64,000 nt of DNA from Setaria digitata. Its lineage: Eukaryota > Nematoda > Chromadorea > Rhabditida > Setariidae. Within the stretch, counting starts at the first letter, position 1. Each line of letters begins with the position of its first letter. Of this stretch, positions 38,954-51,244 are shown in pieces. Where the stretch lies: positions 124,001 to 188,000 of the forward strand of contig RCAB01000038.1 in assembly GCA_003640385.1 (NCBI GenBank), given 5' to 3'. A model generated the notes under the pieces. It did no database searches, was not told the origin of the DNA, and worked only from the letters and a program-made list of their open reading frames with translations. A program made the position numbers and the translations under genes.

Positions 38954-39113
38954 ATGAGACTGACGACAAACCTGGCCAAAGATTCAGCTCAGCAATGCTG
39001 CCTCACTAAATATCTAGCAGCTGAGGATTTTCTACAGACGTGTAATAGCAGCGAAATTCCACCATGGTTCCTGGCCCTTTCAGTAAGCGTTCGGGTCAAA
39101 TTTGTGTTAGAGT
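38954..39113 (+). other. Candidate upstream coding exon for the SLC12 gene (alternative N-terminus)
   Basis: ATG 38954 opens a 53-codon frame (starting MRLTTNLAKDSAQQCCLTKY, ending VRVKFVLE) in a block that is clearly richer in G+C than its surroundings. It ends at a consensus donor, aga|gtaagta (donor at 39114). Splicing this to the acceptor ending at 51231 gives GA|T and continues in frame as DFSLQ then the ATG 51245 frame. The in-frame fit has a one-in-three chance of being accidental. I found no similarity that names it; it could also be a non-coding 5' exon or chance. Confidence 0.3.
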
Positions 39114-39675
39114 AAGTAAATATTTCGTTCGTATTTTTAGCCGTTATCAAATAGCTTATCTTTTAGCAATGCTTTGCAATTAATAGCTGAGGTATTTTCA
39201 GAGTTAATTATTTTATTGAAAGGTATAATTGTGGGATTCTAGCATTAATTTAAGCACAGAAAAAGTCAAGAGTTTCCGAGAAGGAATAAGGAATTAATCG
39301 ATATTGCCATTTATTAGCATTCAGCCGTTTTGCAGTGAAACTTGTGCTCCCGCGGTTTGTGTCCGCAATTTTCAGCGAATATTAAATCAGACATTCTAGC
39401 AAAATGATACTTGCTGGAGTTTAAAGCATTTGATTGAAATCAGTATTGGAAGAATCAACTGATAAAAGCCTTCCGAACAACTGCTGCCCTTATCATTCCA
39501 TCTCGAAATATACAGAAAGGGTCACGAAGATTTTGCATAGCCGCAATCAGTAACTTGACTTTCAATCTGATGGAACTAGCGTACTGCAAAAGAATGTTTC
39601 GAGGAACAATTGACCTATATATAGATGGAAATATAAAATAGACACAATGGCAAGTTAGCGAGACAACTATCTAAA

Positions 39676-40200
39676 TTAGGCCGGGCTAGGCTAGGCTGCA
39701 GAGTCTTATGTTGGATTAGCACAAGCCTGTTATGCCTCATAGATTGATCCTTCGGTCCCTCATCAGATTCGGAACATTGAATGCTGAGAGAAGCGGCAGG
39801 ATGAGAAGGAAGGAAAATGAGCCCAGAAAGAGGCTAACGGAGTATGGGAGAGAGCGGAGATCGGGGGAGCGGGGGAAGGTGTCTAGAGGAAGAGATCCTT
39901 CTGGCAGCTGTCTAGAAATTACTAGCAAGACTCATTTTCGTCCTTCCTTCACTTAGACTTAGCCTCATCTCCTTTCCTCTTCACTAGAGGAAATTCTCTC
40001 CCTCTTTTTCGAAGATCGTTAAAACGTTCATCAATTTTTTTATAGTTTTGAACAAAGTATTTCGTCACTTAGCTCTTCCCTCTCTCTTTGCTTCCCTCCC
40101 TCTCTCTCTCCCTTTCCTTCACATGTCCTTCTTTTCCACCTCTTTTGATTGTTATCACTCATATAACTTAGATTAGTTACTTCATTCTCTCTCTGTCGTC
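39676..40200. other. Purine/pyrimidine-skewed GC-richer island
   Basis: A purine-rich strand block at about 39,781-39,900 (GAGAAGGAAGGAAAATGAG, GATCGGGGGAGCGGGGGAAG) is followed by pyrimidine-rich blocks at about 39,965-40,010 and 40,075-40,140 (CCCTCCCTCTCTCTCTCCC). Just before it, at 39,676-39,696, is a TTAGGC followed by two TAGGC units. Short open frames cross it on both strands (39,732-39,956 plus; 39,737-39,928 minus), but their composition follows the base skew and I do not call them genes. Confidence 0.6.
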
Positions 40201-43200
40201 TAATCTGTGATAGTCTGATGTATGAGCCGAGAAAGAGTAGAATTTCATATCTATTTCGAGACTAATTATTCAATCACTGTATAAAGTGTTTTTCTAGCAG
40301 TATCAGCAAGTGGAGTCGTTTTCATCGCTCTCTCACTAGAAGTTCAAAGGTCAAGACAGAGGCAATCGTCATGAATCTACACTGCGAATGGTTAGTCATA
40401 CATTTGAAGCTCATCTGTCTAAACCGAATTTGTTCTCGTTCCATTAGATCACTGTAAATCGGGAATTGCGTTCTGTGATTAGGATTACGATTTGTTTCTC
40501 TTTTGTTTTTTTCCACCGGAATCTGAACTAATATTCCTATAATTAGAGCAAGGTGATGAATATTTGTTAGGCGGCTGCAAGAGGTTCTTCTCTTTGATAA
40601 ATGTTGACCGAACATGGCAAAAAAAGCACTGGATCGCTTGAATAGTATAGCAGTTCTGAAAAGCTCATTTCAGTTATGTGTAGAGTATTGCGACCATACT
40701 TCATGGAGTAGTAGCTAATTAATTAGTAGATGAATTGAGAATGGAGCAACACCTTGCATATTTCCTTTCGTTGAGACAAAAAGCGAAGGTGAAGTTTGAA
40801 GGTTCTTCTTCTTCCCTCACTCTTCTTGTCGTGCATTCATTTTGTTTGTAAACAGCGTTCTGCCAATGGTTTATAAACATTTAAATGAAAAATTACTTTC
40901 ATTTTTTGACAACAAATAAATTCATTCCCCTCCTCTTTCTTCCTCTTACACTTCTTCTAATAAAGAATCCTCTATTTTATAGATGCACAACTATGCCTGA
41001 AACGGGAAGATCCCATTAAAATGTGCCTCTCGCATATTCGTTTAACTTAAAGAAAATATCTTTGTTACGAAATATCCAAAATGCTTGACATTGTAATATT
41101 ATTGTTGGAATTAATCAGTGCATTTCAATAGATTGTTCAGGTTTATTTCCTAAAAACAGTTGACCATCTTGCAGTTTCAGTTATTTTTCTGGAAACCAAA
41201 AAGTAAAAACATTTGATCCGGTTTAGAGTGACGATTCCGCCCAGGTCTATTACCACCTTATGTATAGTTAATTTTATTCAGGAACTGTTGTCGAGAGGTA
41301 TAGTCTTCCACATTTATCTACCTATCATTCCGAATACACATTTGGAATTATTTCGCTAAAAATTTTAACAATCTAAGAAAAATTTACCCAAAAATATTAT
41401 TCCCCAGTAAAATGTTTGTCATATCACATTGTGTCAGCTTCATCACAAGGCACAAATCAATAGCAAAAATGTCAATCGCTAATTAAAAAAAAAGTGTCGT
41501 ATGACTGTTTTTGCTGTCTCTACAGTTGATCTGCATTTTTTTTTTTTTGCAAAATGTTTAACTCATGATTGAAATGTGCACCTGTTGAACTGAACTAAAG
41601 AGAAACTTTTCCAATTATTTTCTGACAATTATAAAAATGTGAATAAAATTTGCAAATGATAAATGTGATTACTAAGGCATTTAACACATCTGATGTTTAT
41701 GACGCAAACTATACACGAAACTTCAGATAGGAATTTTTGGTATTATTGTCGAATTCAAAATTTTAATTATAATAGCGACAGACTGAAGCATTTAGTCGAT
41801 ACAACTCTGTATCTTCCTGACTTACATGACGATTCTTAGAAATTTCGTCTTTCCGGTTAACATTGCATATCCTTTTTCACAGACACACGTACACGTGATG
41901 TGATGCACACGGCTTCAGTGACTAACTGGAGAGATTCGATATCCTTCCGAAACAACGGAATTTTGAAAAGTATTTCAAAAGACACATGAATGGAGACATG
42001 TCATTGTTTGCCTACTTTTAGCACCAAAGTTTTGCCTTGAAGTATGAACAACGTATATAAACGTGTCATCTTTAAGGTTACCAAAAAGTAGCAATTGCAA
42101 GTGCTACTGTTATTGCAAACATAGCATTACGTAAGCCTTCACGTATGCTACTCTTTTTTTCATTTCTACCACATCTAGGTCACTGGAAATGTAACTTTTA
42201 CCCTGGATATCTATCTCCATTTAATTATAGACGAAAAAAGGTTGTGAGATGCTCCTTCAAATTATTACTACCATAAAAGAATGAACAAAGCTTTTCTACA
42301 GTTGCCAAATTATTGCCCTTTGAAGATTCTCGAGTAACGTATTTTTAATTCTTGATTACTCAATTAATATTTTAATGCAAGATCAAGAAAGGAGTTCAAC
42401 AAGATCATGTTGGAGAAGGTAAATTTCGAATAAAACGTTCATAATAAACAAAGAAAAGTAGGATTTAAATAATTTTGAAATTCTGAACTGTAATCGGTAT
42501 CTGTAGTCAGAAGTGTCCAAAGTCCTCTTACCTAGCAGTACCACAGTTCGAGTATTTCCACGACCAAAATGCGATCGATGTTTATAGAGGACAAATGTCA
42601 TCATCTTGAACCCATTTCTTCTCTTTGAGTAAATTAGCCAGGTCATTAATATTTCTAATATTTCATGTATTCAAAACATTTCAGTGAGAAGTTTTAATCA
42701 TTTTTGGGCCTTTAGTCTCACAACTTTGACTCAAAAAAATCTATTTCTTTTTAAAAATTTCTGGCAATGAGCCCTGATCCTTCTTCATTTTTACTTAATG
42801 CGATAGACAAATATCGTGGCAACTACTTCACAAGCAGTGCGTGAGATTTTTGGTTCTAATTTCTTGTCTTTTATTTCGGTAAATTGATTCTAGGAGTTTC
42901 AGAAGTTTCTGTACATTTCCACATGAACAGCTGAACCAAAATCTTAATTACCCCTTTTTCGTGGTTTTATTTTAAGCGTGATTTTACAACCAATATCTAA
43001 TAATAATTTTCTTTAACAAATAAAAATTGGGCAAAATTTCAAGATCGAGAATTGCTGGGAGTCTCTTTCTGCATTAATTTCTAAAAATTGACATTTCACC
43101 GATCCGGTTTCTGTTTTCTCTTTTTGAAAAGAAAAAAATTCTAACAATTCTTATCTTCATGCTTATCATTGCCGTATGTTAGATCATTTTTTAGGATAAA

Positions 43201-46200
43201 TTTTCGTCTCATTTTCAGTTATACTATTATATTTGTGTCATTTTACATTGTCCAATATCTTAACACTAATTGACAAGTGAATTTCCCGTACATATTTGCA
43301 TTTATAAGTGGCTGATTTAAGAATGTGGATTGTAGGGGAATTAGAAATAGAACTGATCACTTTAGTTTTCCTTTCTCATTCACGATTTGTTTTTAGTTCT
43401 TCTATTATGTATTTTTTGATTTATCTAATTTTTAATTTCATTTTACTTTTACTGTCTGCTACGATTGTATTTATTTAGCTGACTGAGGGAACTTTTTGCT
43501 GCTCTTTCATTTCTTAAACTTATACCGAACCTTAATCTCAAATTTTGCTTCTTTCATCACCGGTTAAATTTGTTTTTATCATTTTAATTTTAGTTAAACA
43601 GTTTTCAGCCGAAAATACAATTTTCCCTTGATTTCATAAATAAAAATCTAGTGTTACAGCTGTGTAATAGTTACGATAGGGATATATTTTCGAAAATTTC
43701 AAACAACTGAGAAAAAAAAAAGTTGAATTTACTTTAAAAGTAGCTCATCAGGCAGTATAATTATTTAACAATTTTCCGAAGATGATAGGCCAAATTTCAC
43801 CAACTTGAAGTGACTGCATTCGTGTGGATACTTAAGTTTCAGTTTTCTTCAAAGTGAAGTCTGAAATGTGAGAAAGTAATTACTCAGAAATCATGTCAAA
43901 ATCGATAAAATAATTGTCTCTCCTTTTGATTCTGTTTACTTTTTGTATTATTTAAGCTTACATTATATCCTGACAGCTAAATTCTTCTTCCTCTTAATTT
44001 CAGAATTTAGTTGAAAAGATCATCCATCATTCCAGCAATATTTAGTTTACGATTATTCTCTTTCCCATTTACATTCTATTATAATTTTTGCTTCATTAAT
44101 ATCTTTAGTGAGGAAAAGTAAAACGAATTAATGCGTCGAATAGAATTGCATTTTTTTGAAGAGAAAAATTATAGAGCGAATCAAAATAAATAGTAAGAGA
44201 GGCTGGTAGTATGAACATGTGTGGCACTGGCCCGTTGCATCGTTGTCATTTTATTTATCAAACTTTCTCAATTAATATATAAGTGTTAATTAGTAAATAA
44301 GTTGCACAAATTTCACTTTACTATACTTTGGCCCATCTGTAAACAACAGAATTTCCTGAAAGTAGCAAAACAATATTATTTTCCATCACTTTCATAATTC
44401 TGCGATCTTTTCCTTCCTACGATGCAGTACTCTTATTATCTCTTCTACTTTCATTATCACTTGTTATCTTTTCTTATTACTTCAGCAGGCAACAGTTACT
44501 CCAACCGCTATGTATCAGTGTCGTTTAGCAGAAAAGATATCTCGAAATCGCTCTGTGATAAAACGCAAAAAAAGGAAAATTAACAACTGTTAAACTTATC
44601 CGATAACTTATGATCCTCTCCATCTCAACTACAAATATCACTTTTCTGATCATTCCAGTTTGATGGCTATTAAACTCTGATGAAAATCAGAAAATCGACA
44701 TCAAATTCAATTCATTAATATGAGCAGTTCACTGTCCCATCTTAAATATTTACTTCTTACTCTGCTGCTCCACCTCACTCAAAATTTAGGATTAATTCTG
44801 TTATGAATAATTTCATTCTGAGAACTCCAAAACCCCTCCCTTTCATTTTCGTAAAAAACACAGACTAAAAATGCTAATAATCAGATTTTCAAATTTCGAA
44901 ATATTCCATTATACAGTTCTAGAACTCTTGTTCTGAATCAATTATAATCTTCCTGAGTATCTATTTCCTAGTGATTTTATTTTCTTTTATTATTAAAAGT
45001 AAAATCCAGCAGTTTTAAGACATCTCTAAATACGCAAGTGTTAATTAACAAAAGTGAAATCGGTTAAGTTTTGACTTATTCTGAAAAAGCACTTCAAAAA
45101 ACTTCGGTTCCAAATGATTTTCAATTAGTAATAGTTGCACTGAAGTTATTTTTGAGTGTCATTCAATTAATCCCTCAAATATTTTCTGTTATTCATTTTC
45201 ACTTTTCACTTTAAAGCAATCACTCATTTTGAATAAAAAAAAAAAACTAATGGAATTATTGTTTGCGGAAAATTCCGAAAATTGTAATTTTTTCTGCTGA
45301 ATAAAACCTTATCCACGATCATTTTATCATCAAACTAAGTTGTTTACAATGTATTTAGTTTCCCGGTTTGAAAATAACTGAAATGAATTCGATTCCGTGT
45401 GCAAGAATGAAACGAATGAAGAAATCTGGGTAACATTGTTGACATTCGAACTGTAATTTAAAGGTGAAAGAAGATACATTAGCTTAAGATATATATTATC
45501 CTGTTTTATCGGTTTTCAAAGAGTTTTAATTAAAGCTTAAACTCCTACAATAAGAATAGGGCGGAGAGAGTAGAAAGGTAGAAAGGTATAGCACTTTTAA
45601 TTTTATTATCAGTTCATGAAATTTGTTTTAATTCGTGGAGAAAGTCAAACATTATGAAGAGAAGCAGAGAGGAAACAACTCTGCACAGAACATTAACTCT
45701 TCACATCGTTTTTGATTATCAGAAAGAAGTTTTCTGAGGAATAATTTCCGATTTTTAAACTTGTTATCACTACTGATTAATTGATTATTTTGTGCTTCAT
45801 TTAATAGAACTTAAATATTATTTCTTCCTCTCTGCTTGCGTGATGATGTTTATTTTCTGTGATTCACATTTTCGGCATAATAAGCGCAATTTCCTCCTGA
45901 AACGGCCAGTTACATATATTGCCACTGAAAAATATGAAGTTATTACGCATTTTTTTTTTCAGTCTATAAGAATAGAATTTAAAAGCTTAGAACAGTTCGT
46001 TTCCTTTACTGGAAATTAAAATGGAGACGGAATGATTCAAATCTATCACTTCATTATCATTTATCTCAAAGTTTATGTTGGTGATAAAATTGGCTAATAC
46101 TGTTTTGTGACATGATGTAGCTGTTAGTTTTTATCAGTATCAAAACTGTCACTACAAAATATTCGCAAATGCTTAACTTATAATTTTATCCAACTCCTAA

Positions 46201-47286
46201 AAAATTCTTTTGAATGTCTAATTAGTCAATCAATAAGTTGAAAATGGCAATAAGAATTAATAGGAATATAAATATATGATAGGTGGATCTGCTAATGCTA
46301 TCTGTTGATATTTCGTTAAAAAAGAAGATGTGTTCGAAATGATCGACATTGATAGCTGTGCAAACAGCGATAATACGACGATTTAGTCTCGTCTTTCATA
46401 GATATTTTTTAATTTTTTGTAGCTTTTTTGTCTTGTTTTAAAATTTATGTTAAGATATTATATTTTACTCATTCCAACTGATCAAGATTAGCGCTAATCA
46501 GTCAATTTTTGATAACTAATACATACAATATACTTGCTTCTGTGTGCCGCATTTTAAATGATAAGTTTTACTGGCAGTGATGAAGATTTCAAATGCATCT
46601 TTGTGCCTTTTTAATGCTGTTAGATAAACAGTACAAGGATTTGACTCATTCTTTTCTTAACTTTTTTTCCAACTGCAACTATCTAATGTAAAATTTCATA
46701 GTGATAATGAAATCTGTAAGTAGAGATATTCAGAATTATTTTTATATAAACTACTTGCAGAAAAACAAGTTAACACTGCATTAATTTCACTGATAGATAA
46801 GTTAATCAGCCTAGTTGGTGGTTAGAAAATTTTTCATCAAATAGATAACCTTTGAAGCAGTTCGCTTCCACAGTTTTGTTGCATTTCCTGCAGTCTCATT
46901 CCATATTCAGATCATCTCTAAAATGTTTATGCAATGACTTCACATTTCAGACTGCTTCGCGATACAGAGGCATTGGCCACCAGGCCAAACGCCATCATTT
47001 TCTCTGTATCTTAAACTTTACGGTATTTTTTTCCACCTTCAAAACTGGAAATTTTGTTTTTGGACAGCATTTTACATTATTATAGCTTTCAAATACACTG
47101 CCCTTTCCTGCCTTTATTTGCACTTCTATTACATTATTATTATTATTTTATATTATTAGTGTTAGTATTATTAATGTTCAGCTCTTCTTTCCTTCCTATT
47201 TTTTGTAGTTTTTCTATTTATACTTTATATTTAACTGAATTTGGAATTATTTTTTCCTTCCAAAATGCCATCAAAAAAGTGATGTC
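40201..47286. other. AT-rich intergenic sequence, no gene recognised
   Basis: Non-coding by inspection. Minus-strand open frames at 40,322-40,615 and 42,383-42,646 and plus frames at 45,792-46,019 and 46,852-47,085 show no family signature. A GATA-motif cluster at 44,437-44,605 is listed separately. Confidence 0.55.
44437..44605. promoter_or_regulatory. Cluster of GATA-type motifs
   Basis: About eight GATA/TATC cores lie in 170 bp, including attatcac, gttatctt, agatatct, gtgataaa, cttatccgataac. Base composition would give roughly two. GATA factors drive gut and epidermal genes in nematodes; a link to the downstream transporter is only a suggestion. Confidence 0.25.
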
Positions 47287-47372
47287 ATCCTTATATATAT
47301 ATATCCTTATATATATATATATATAAGATATATATAATATATATCCCATCCTTATATATATATATATATATT
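47287..47372. repeat. Compound TA-rich repeat with ATCCTTATATAT units
   Basis: Three copies of ATCCTTATATATATAT separated by AT-rich sequence, with self-complementary parts (CTTATATAT versus ATATATAAG). Confidence 0.9.
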
Positions 47373-50300
47373 TGTAATTAGACAAGGTGAAGCAAAATGA
47401 GAAATAATGTTTTTTGAAGCTTCAAGCAAATCTAGAAGTATAGAAAAGTATATTTATCACAGCTGATTGTAACTCATGTTGTTTATAGTACTTTTTTTTC
47501 TTTGTTTTTTAAGGTGCCATATCATTGTTCGAAAATATTTGAATGTTGAAAATTCATCTGGAATTGTAGTAAAAAATTATTCGACTTGTTTCGTTTTTAA
47601 TTAATCAAAAACAAATTGAAAAAGGACTAGAAGTTCATGATATTCATCAGAAACAACTTCTAAAATGTGCAGTCTTTTACTTTTATTTATCAATATAAAT
47701 TTCAAAACAGATTATTCACTTAAAGTTTGCTCTTTCTGATCAGTTTCCCAATTATTCTTTGAAATTATAAAAGAACAAGTTTTCCTCAGCACATAATACC
47801 CATGATGCTCATTCGCTCATTGTAATTAATTGTTTGATTTAATATTTTGCCAAGAAACATCATTTGTACCATATTGATACTATATTTCCTTTGACTAATG
47901 AGTTTCATGGTACTTATTTTTTCTGCCCTAATTGTATTTTTACTTTATTATCATAAGTTATCATAATTCTTCGATGCTTATAGTACCTCACTGATAATCA
48001 CTTATTTTGTAAGTACCGTTTCAATTTGGCTTTATAGTTCTACGAAATTCAAGGAACAGAACATTAACCGTGGTCCAAGTCTGTAACAATTCTTATAGTG
48101 TTGTAATTTTCTTGAACACAGTATAATTTACTATTTGTTGCTCAGATAGTTTGTATATCTAATTTAAGCTCAGATATTGAGCATAATTCAGTCGAATCCA
48201 AAGTTGTATTTATTCTCTAATTGTTCCAATTTTGTGATTGCATAAGACTTTCTGTGTCCACTGTTTTCAACTTTCACTTTTTAATATGAAATCTTTTAGT
48301 GCATCATGTCTGCTATCTATTTGTAGTTCATTTTACTTGAATTTCGATTCAACTGCTAAATTTACTCGTGCTGAAAATCAATGATACACTAACCCAATTC
48401 ATATGTTTTCCATTTCTTCAGTCGTCCAACATATAATCCTTCCAAGTGTTACGCGTTTGAAATAGAAGTGAAATGCCGATCTAAAACAATTTCAGTGCAA
48501 GACATATTCTTGGTTAATCTTTCGTCTAACACAGCTCGACCTTGACTAGACTATGCACTAGTCTTGATTGATTAATATTAGAGCTTATCAGTGTTTGCAT
48601 TGCCAGCCTGCAATTTACGAATTACTCATTGCTGAATGGGTCATTCATTAATAGATTGCTAATAACAAGGAACAGTCGGAACACTCCTTAAAAGCAATAA
48701 GCTCTAGGTCTAGAACAACGACACCAGTGCAGCAGGAATTTTTCCCACTTCTCTTCCATGCAAGTTTGAGGTCTCAGTCTTGCCTCAACATTCCATTCTA
48801 TTTTCTCCTTAGCTACCTTTGCATGATGCATTTTTCGACTGAATGCTTTCTGTGACAATAGTAACGAGGGACAGGTAGCTCTAAACAGTCAACTTCAGCT
48901 ATTTTTCAGTCTGGACTCATTTTCACTTCACTACCGCTGTCGACGAGAGATATTGCCAAGCAACATCTTTCATTTTCTCTTGGCGTTTCTCATCAGCATT
49001 TCATTGCATGAGCTAAAGCCAGATATTCATTACCTGAAGAATAAAAAGGTTTTTTTTTTGATTAAAAAAATTTTATTTGTAACCAAACTATGAAATGAAT
49101 TATAAGGTAGAAATTTTAAAAACTTCAAATCAAATAAAATTTTTACACTTTCACTTTTCAGTTTACATGAATGCGGAAACTGTTCATCTCTGAAGTGTTA
49201 AATCTTTTTTACCTATTGTTAACAATCCGTTATCCTTACGTACGTTTTATCCTTTAATCGTGCATTATAACAGATTGAAAATTTCAGCTGAAAACGATAT
49301 CGCTTAACGCTAAACGTATCCATTCATAATTTACTATTAATTAGTAGGAAGAAAGAAATTATTCCTGCAGCTGTTTTTTTCCCGAAAATATAGCCAACTA
49401 TTTATTGGATTTCTTTTTTTTTCATGTTTTAAACAGTTATGTTATATTCTCATTAGCCACTACAGCAAGCAAATGAATAATTACGGATGTTTGCTATACA
49501 GAAGCAAAGTTTTTCATGAAGTATACTTGAGGATTTTACAGAATCCATTTTAGACAGATAGTCCTAAAGAAGTTAGTAGTTTTTTGTGCTACCATCTGAT
49601 GACCTGCAAGGAGTAATGGGAGGTAGTGGACGTAAATCTCCAAAGACAATTAAATTAGGAAATTTCAACCCTGTTCATATTCATTGATTTTTTTCAGCCT
49701 AAATATACGAATAAGCTTCTTTTTTTTTTCACCTGAAATTTAGCTTAGCAATTTTGGGTCGTTTCTTTTCCGGATAAATTTGATTTTTGACAAGCGTAAG
49801 GCTAAAATTTCAAGCCTAGATTTACTTTATTTTTATGTGAAATATTTTTGCAAAAAATTATAAACTTTTAATTTTTGTAGTTAAATTTCAGTGCAATTTT
49901 GAAATCAAACTATTTCCCTTTTATTTGAGTCACATGGAGTTAAAAGTATTGGCGAAAATATTTGGTTCCCAGAGAAAAAAAATGAAAAAAAAATGTGGCG
50001 AAATTTTTAGAGACCAATTCTGGGCATAAATCATTTCCGGTCGTATGTATCACAGGGAAAAATAGTTTTGCAAGCAAATATAGAAGCAGATTACTCCCGG
50101 AAAATATGGTCTTGTTATCCGTATTCATTTCTTTGCTTTTTCACCTTCTTACCCCGTCCTTCCTTCACACTTTTTCCTCTTTGTACCATTTTCCATATCA
50201 AATTTATTTCACCATGAGCTATAAGTACATTTACATTTAAAGTATTCGATAAATTTTTAACAAAAAGAAAATACTGAAAGAATAAATTTTACGAAAAAAA

Positions 50301-50623
50301 AAAAATGAGAATGTTGAAAGACTGCTTTCAAAGAGTTGCTATTGTTATCAGGCAAAAACATATCATGTCTTCCTACTAGGCTCTTTTGCTCTATTAGACT
50401 TTTCCTTGTCCTTTAAAATGCTGCTCGCAACAAAACTTCATCTGTTTCTTTTTCCACACAGTGCTGAAATGTTTCCATTATATTCATAAATAGAATCAAT
50501 CCTACAATTTGGTCTATTTCAACAATTTCAACAGAAGAATGAAATAGTTTCATTTTTTCATTCCACAATTTTCGCACTATTTGATTTTAGTATAAGTGAC
50601 TTTAAAGATAATATATGGGACTG

Positions 50624-50691
<68 letters not shown>

Positions 50692-51230
50692 AAAATATTT
50701 ATATTAGCTTTATTTTTGATAAAAAAAATTTGATTTTGAAAGGGCAAAAATATTTGCTTGTCTGGCAACTTGAAATATTTACTGTTGACCTTGATAGATA
50801 TATGAGAATTCCCGCTACCTTGTCTAATTAATTATGATACTCCAGCTGGATACTTCTTACCATTGGTGAGACTGTCACGAAGCACTGCTGCGTTTTGTCA
50901 CTTCTTCCAGAAAGACAGACGAAGCATTCAACGTTAATGCGTGACAGATGAATCAGTGATATTTTGCTTAAACTGTACCATATAAACTAAGTGATGATCT
51001 AGGTGAAACTCTGGACATTTCTCCTGTTATCTTGAATCTACCTTAGGGTTAGTCAAATCTGGTAAGATCGAATTCCAAGTGACACATCCGAAAAGTACCG
51101 GTCATCTCCCAGCCTATCATTTAGTTCCATTTGCTGTGTATTTTACTTAATTCTTATGTTTTCTAAGGTCTGGTCCTTAATTCGACATTTGCTTTTCCTC
51201 TAAATTTTATTCATGCCAATTTTTTTTTCA
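47373..51230. other. Upstream region of the SLC12 gene
   Basis: No coding exon recognised. A block at about 48,420-49,030 and another at about 50,800-51,180 are less AT-rich than the rest and contain few homopolymers; they are candidates for regulatory sequence or 5' leader exons. Between them lie A/T-rich runs and the (AT)29 microsatellite at 50,631-50,688. Confidence 0.45.
50631..50688. repeat. (AT)29 microsatellite
   Basis: 58 bp of uninterrupted AT dinucleotides about 550 bp upstream of the SLC12 start codon. Confidence 0.98.
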
Positions 51231-51244
51231 GTTTTTCATTACAG
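51221..51244 (+). other. Splice acceptor(s) immediately before the SLC12 ATG
   Basis: A long T-run ends in a cag at 51231, then tttttcattacag ends at 51244 directly before ATG 51245. Nematode messages are often trans-spliced to a spliced leader a few bases before the ATG, so either acceptor could serve. The first would leave a 13-nt leader. The same site could also accept a cis-spliced upstream exon. Confidence 0.6.

Noticed and set aside
39676..39696. Telomere or chromosome-end signal
   Set aside because: Only one TTAGGC and two TAGGC units are present, with genes on both sides; at most a degenerate interstitial copy.
40322..40615. 97-codon minus-strand frame
   Set aside because: No family signature, no neighbouring exons, and it lies in sequence with balanced bases where such a frame can occur by chance.
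47054..47326. 90-codon plus-strand frame, hydrophobic
   Set aside because: Composition follows T-rich and TA-repeat DNA, with no splice or family support.
50577..50768. 63-codon minus-strand frame with Tyr-Ile repeats
   Set aside because: It is the translation of the (AT)29 microsatellite.
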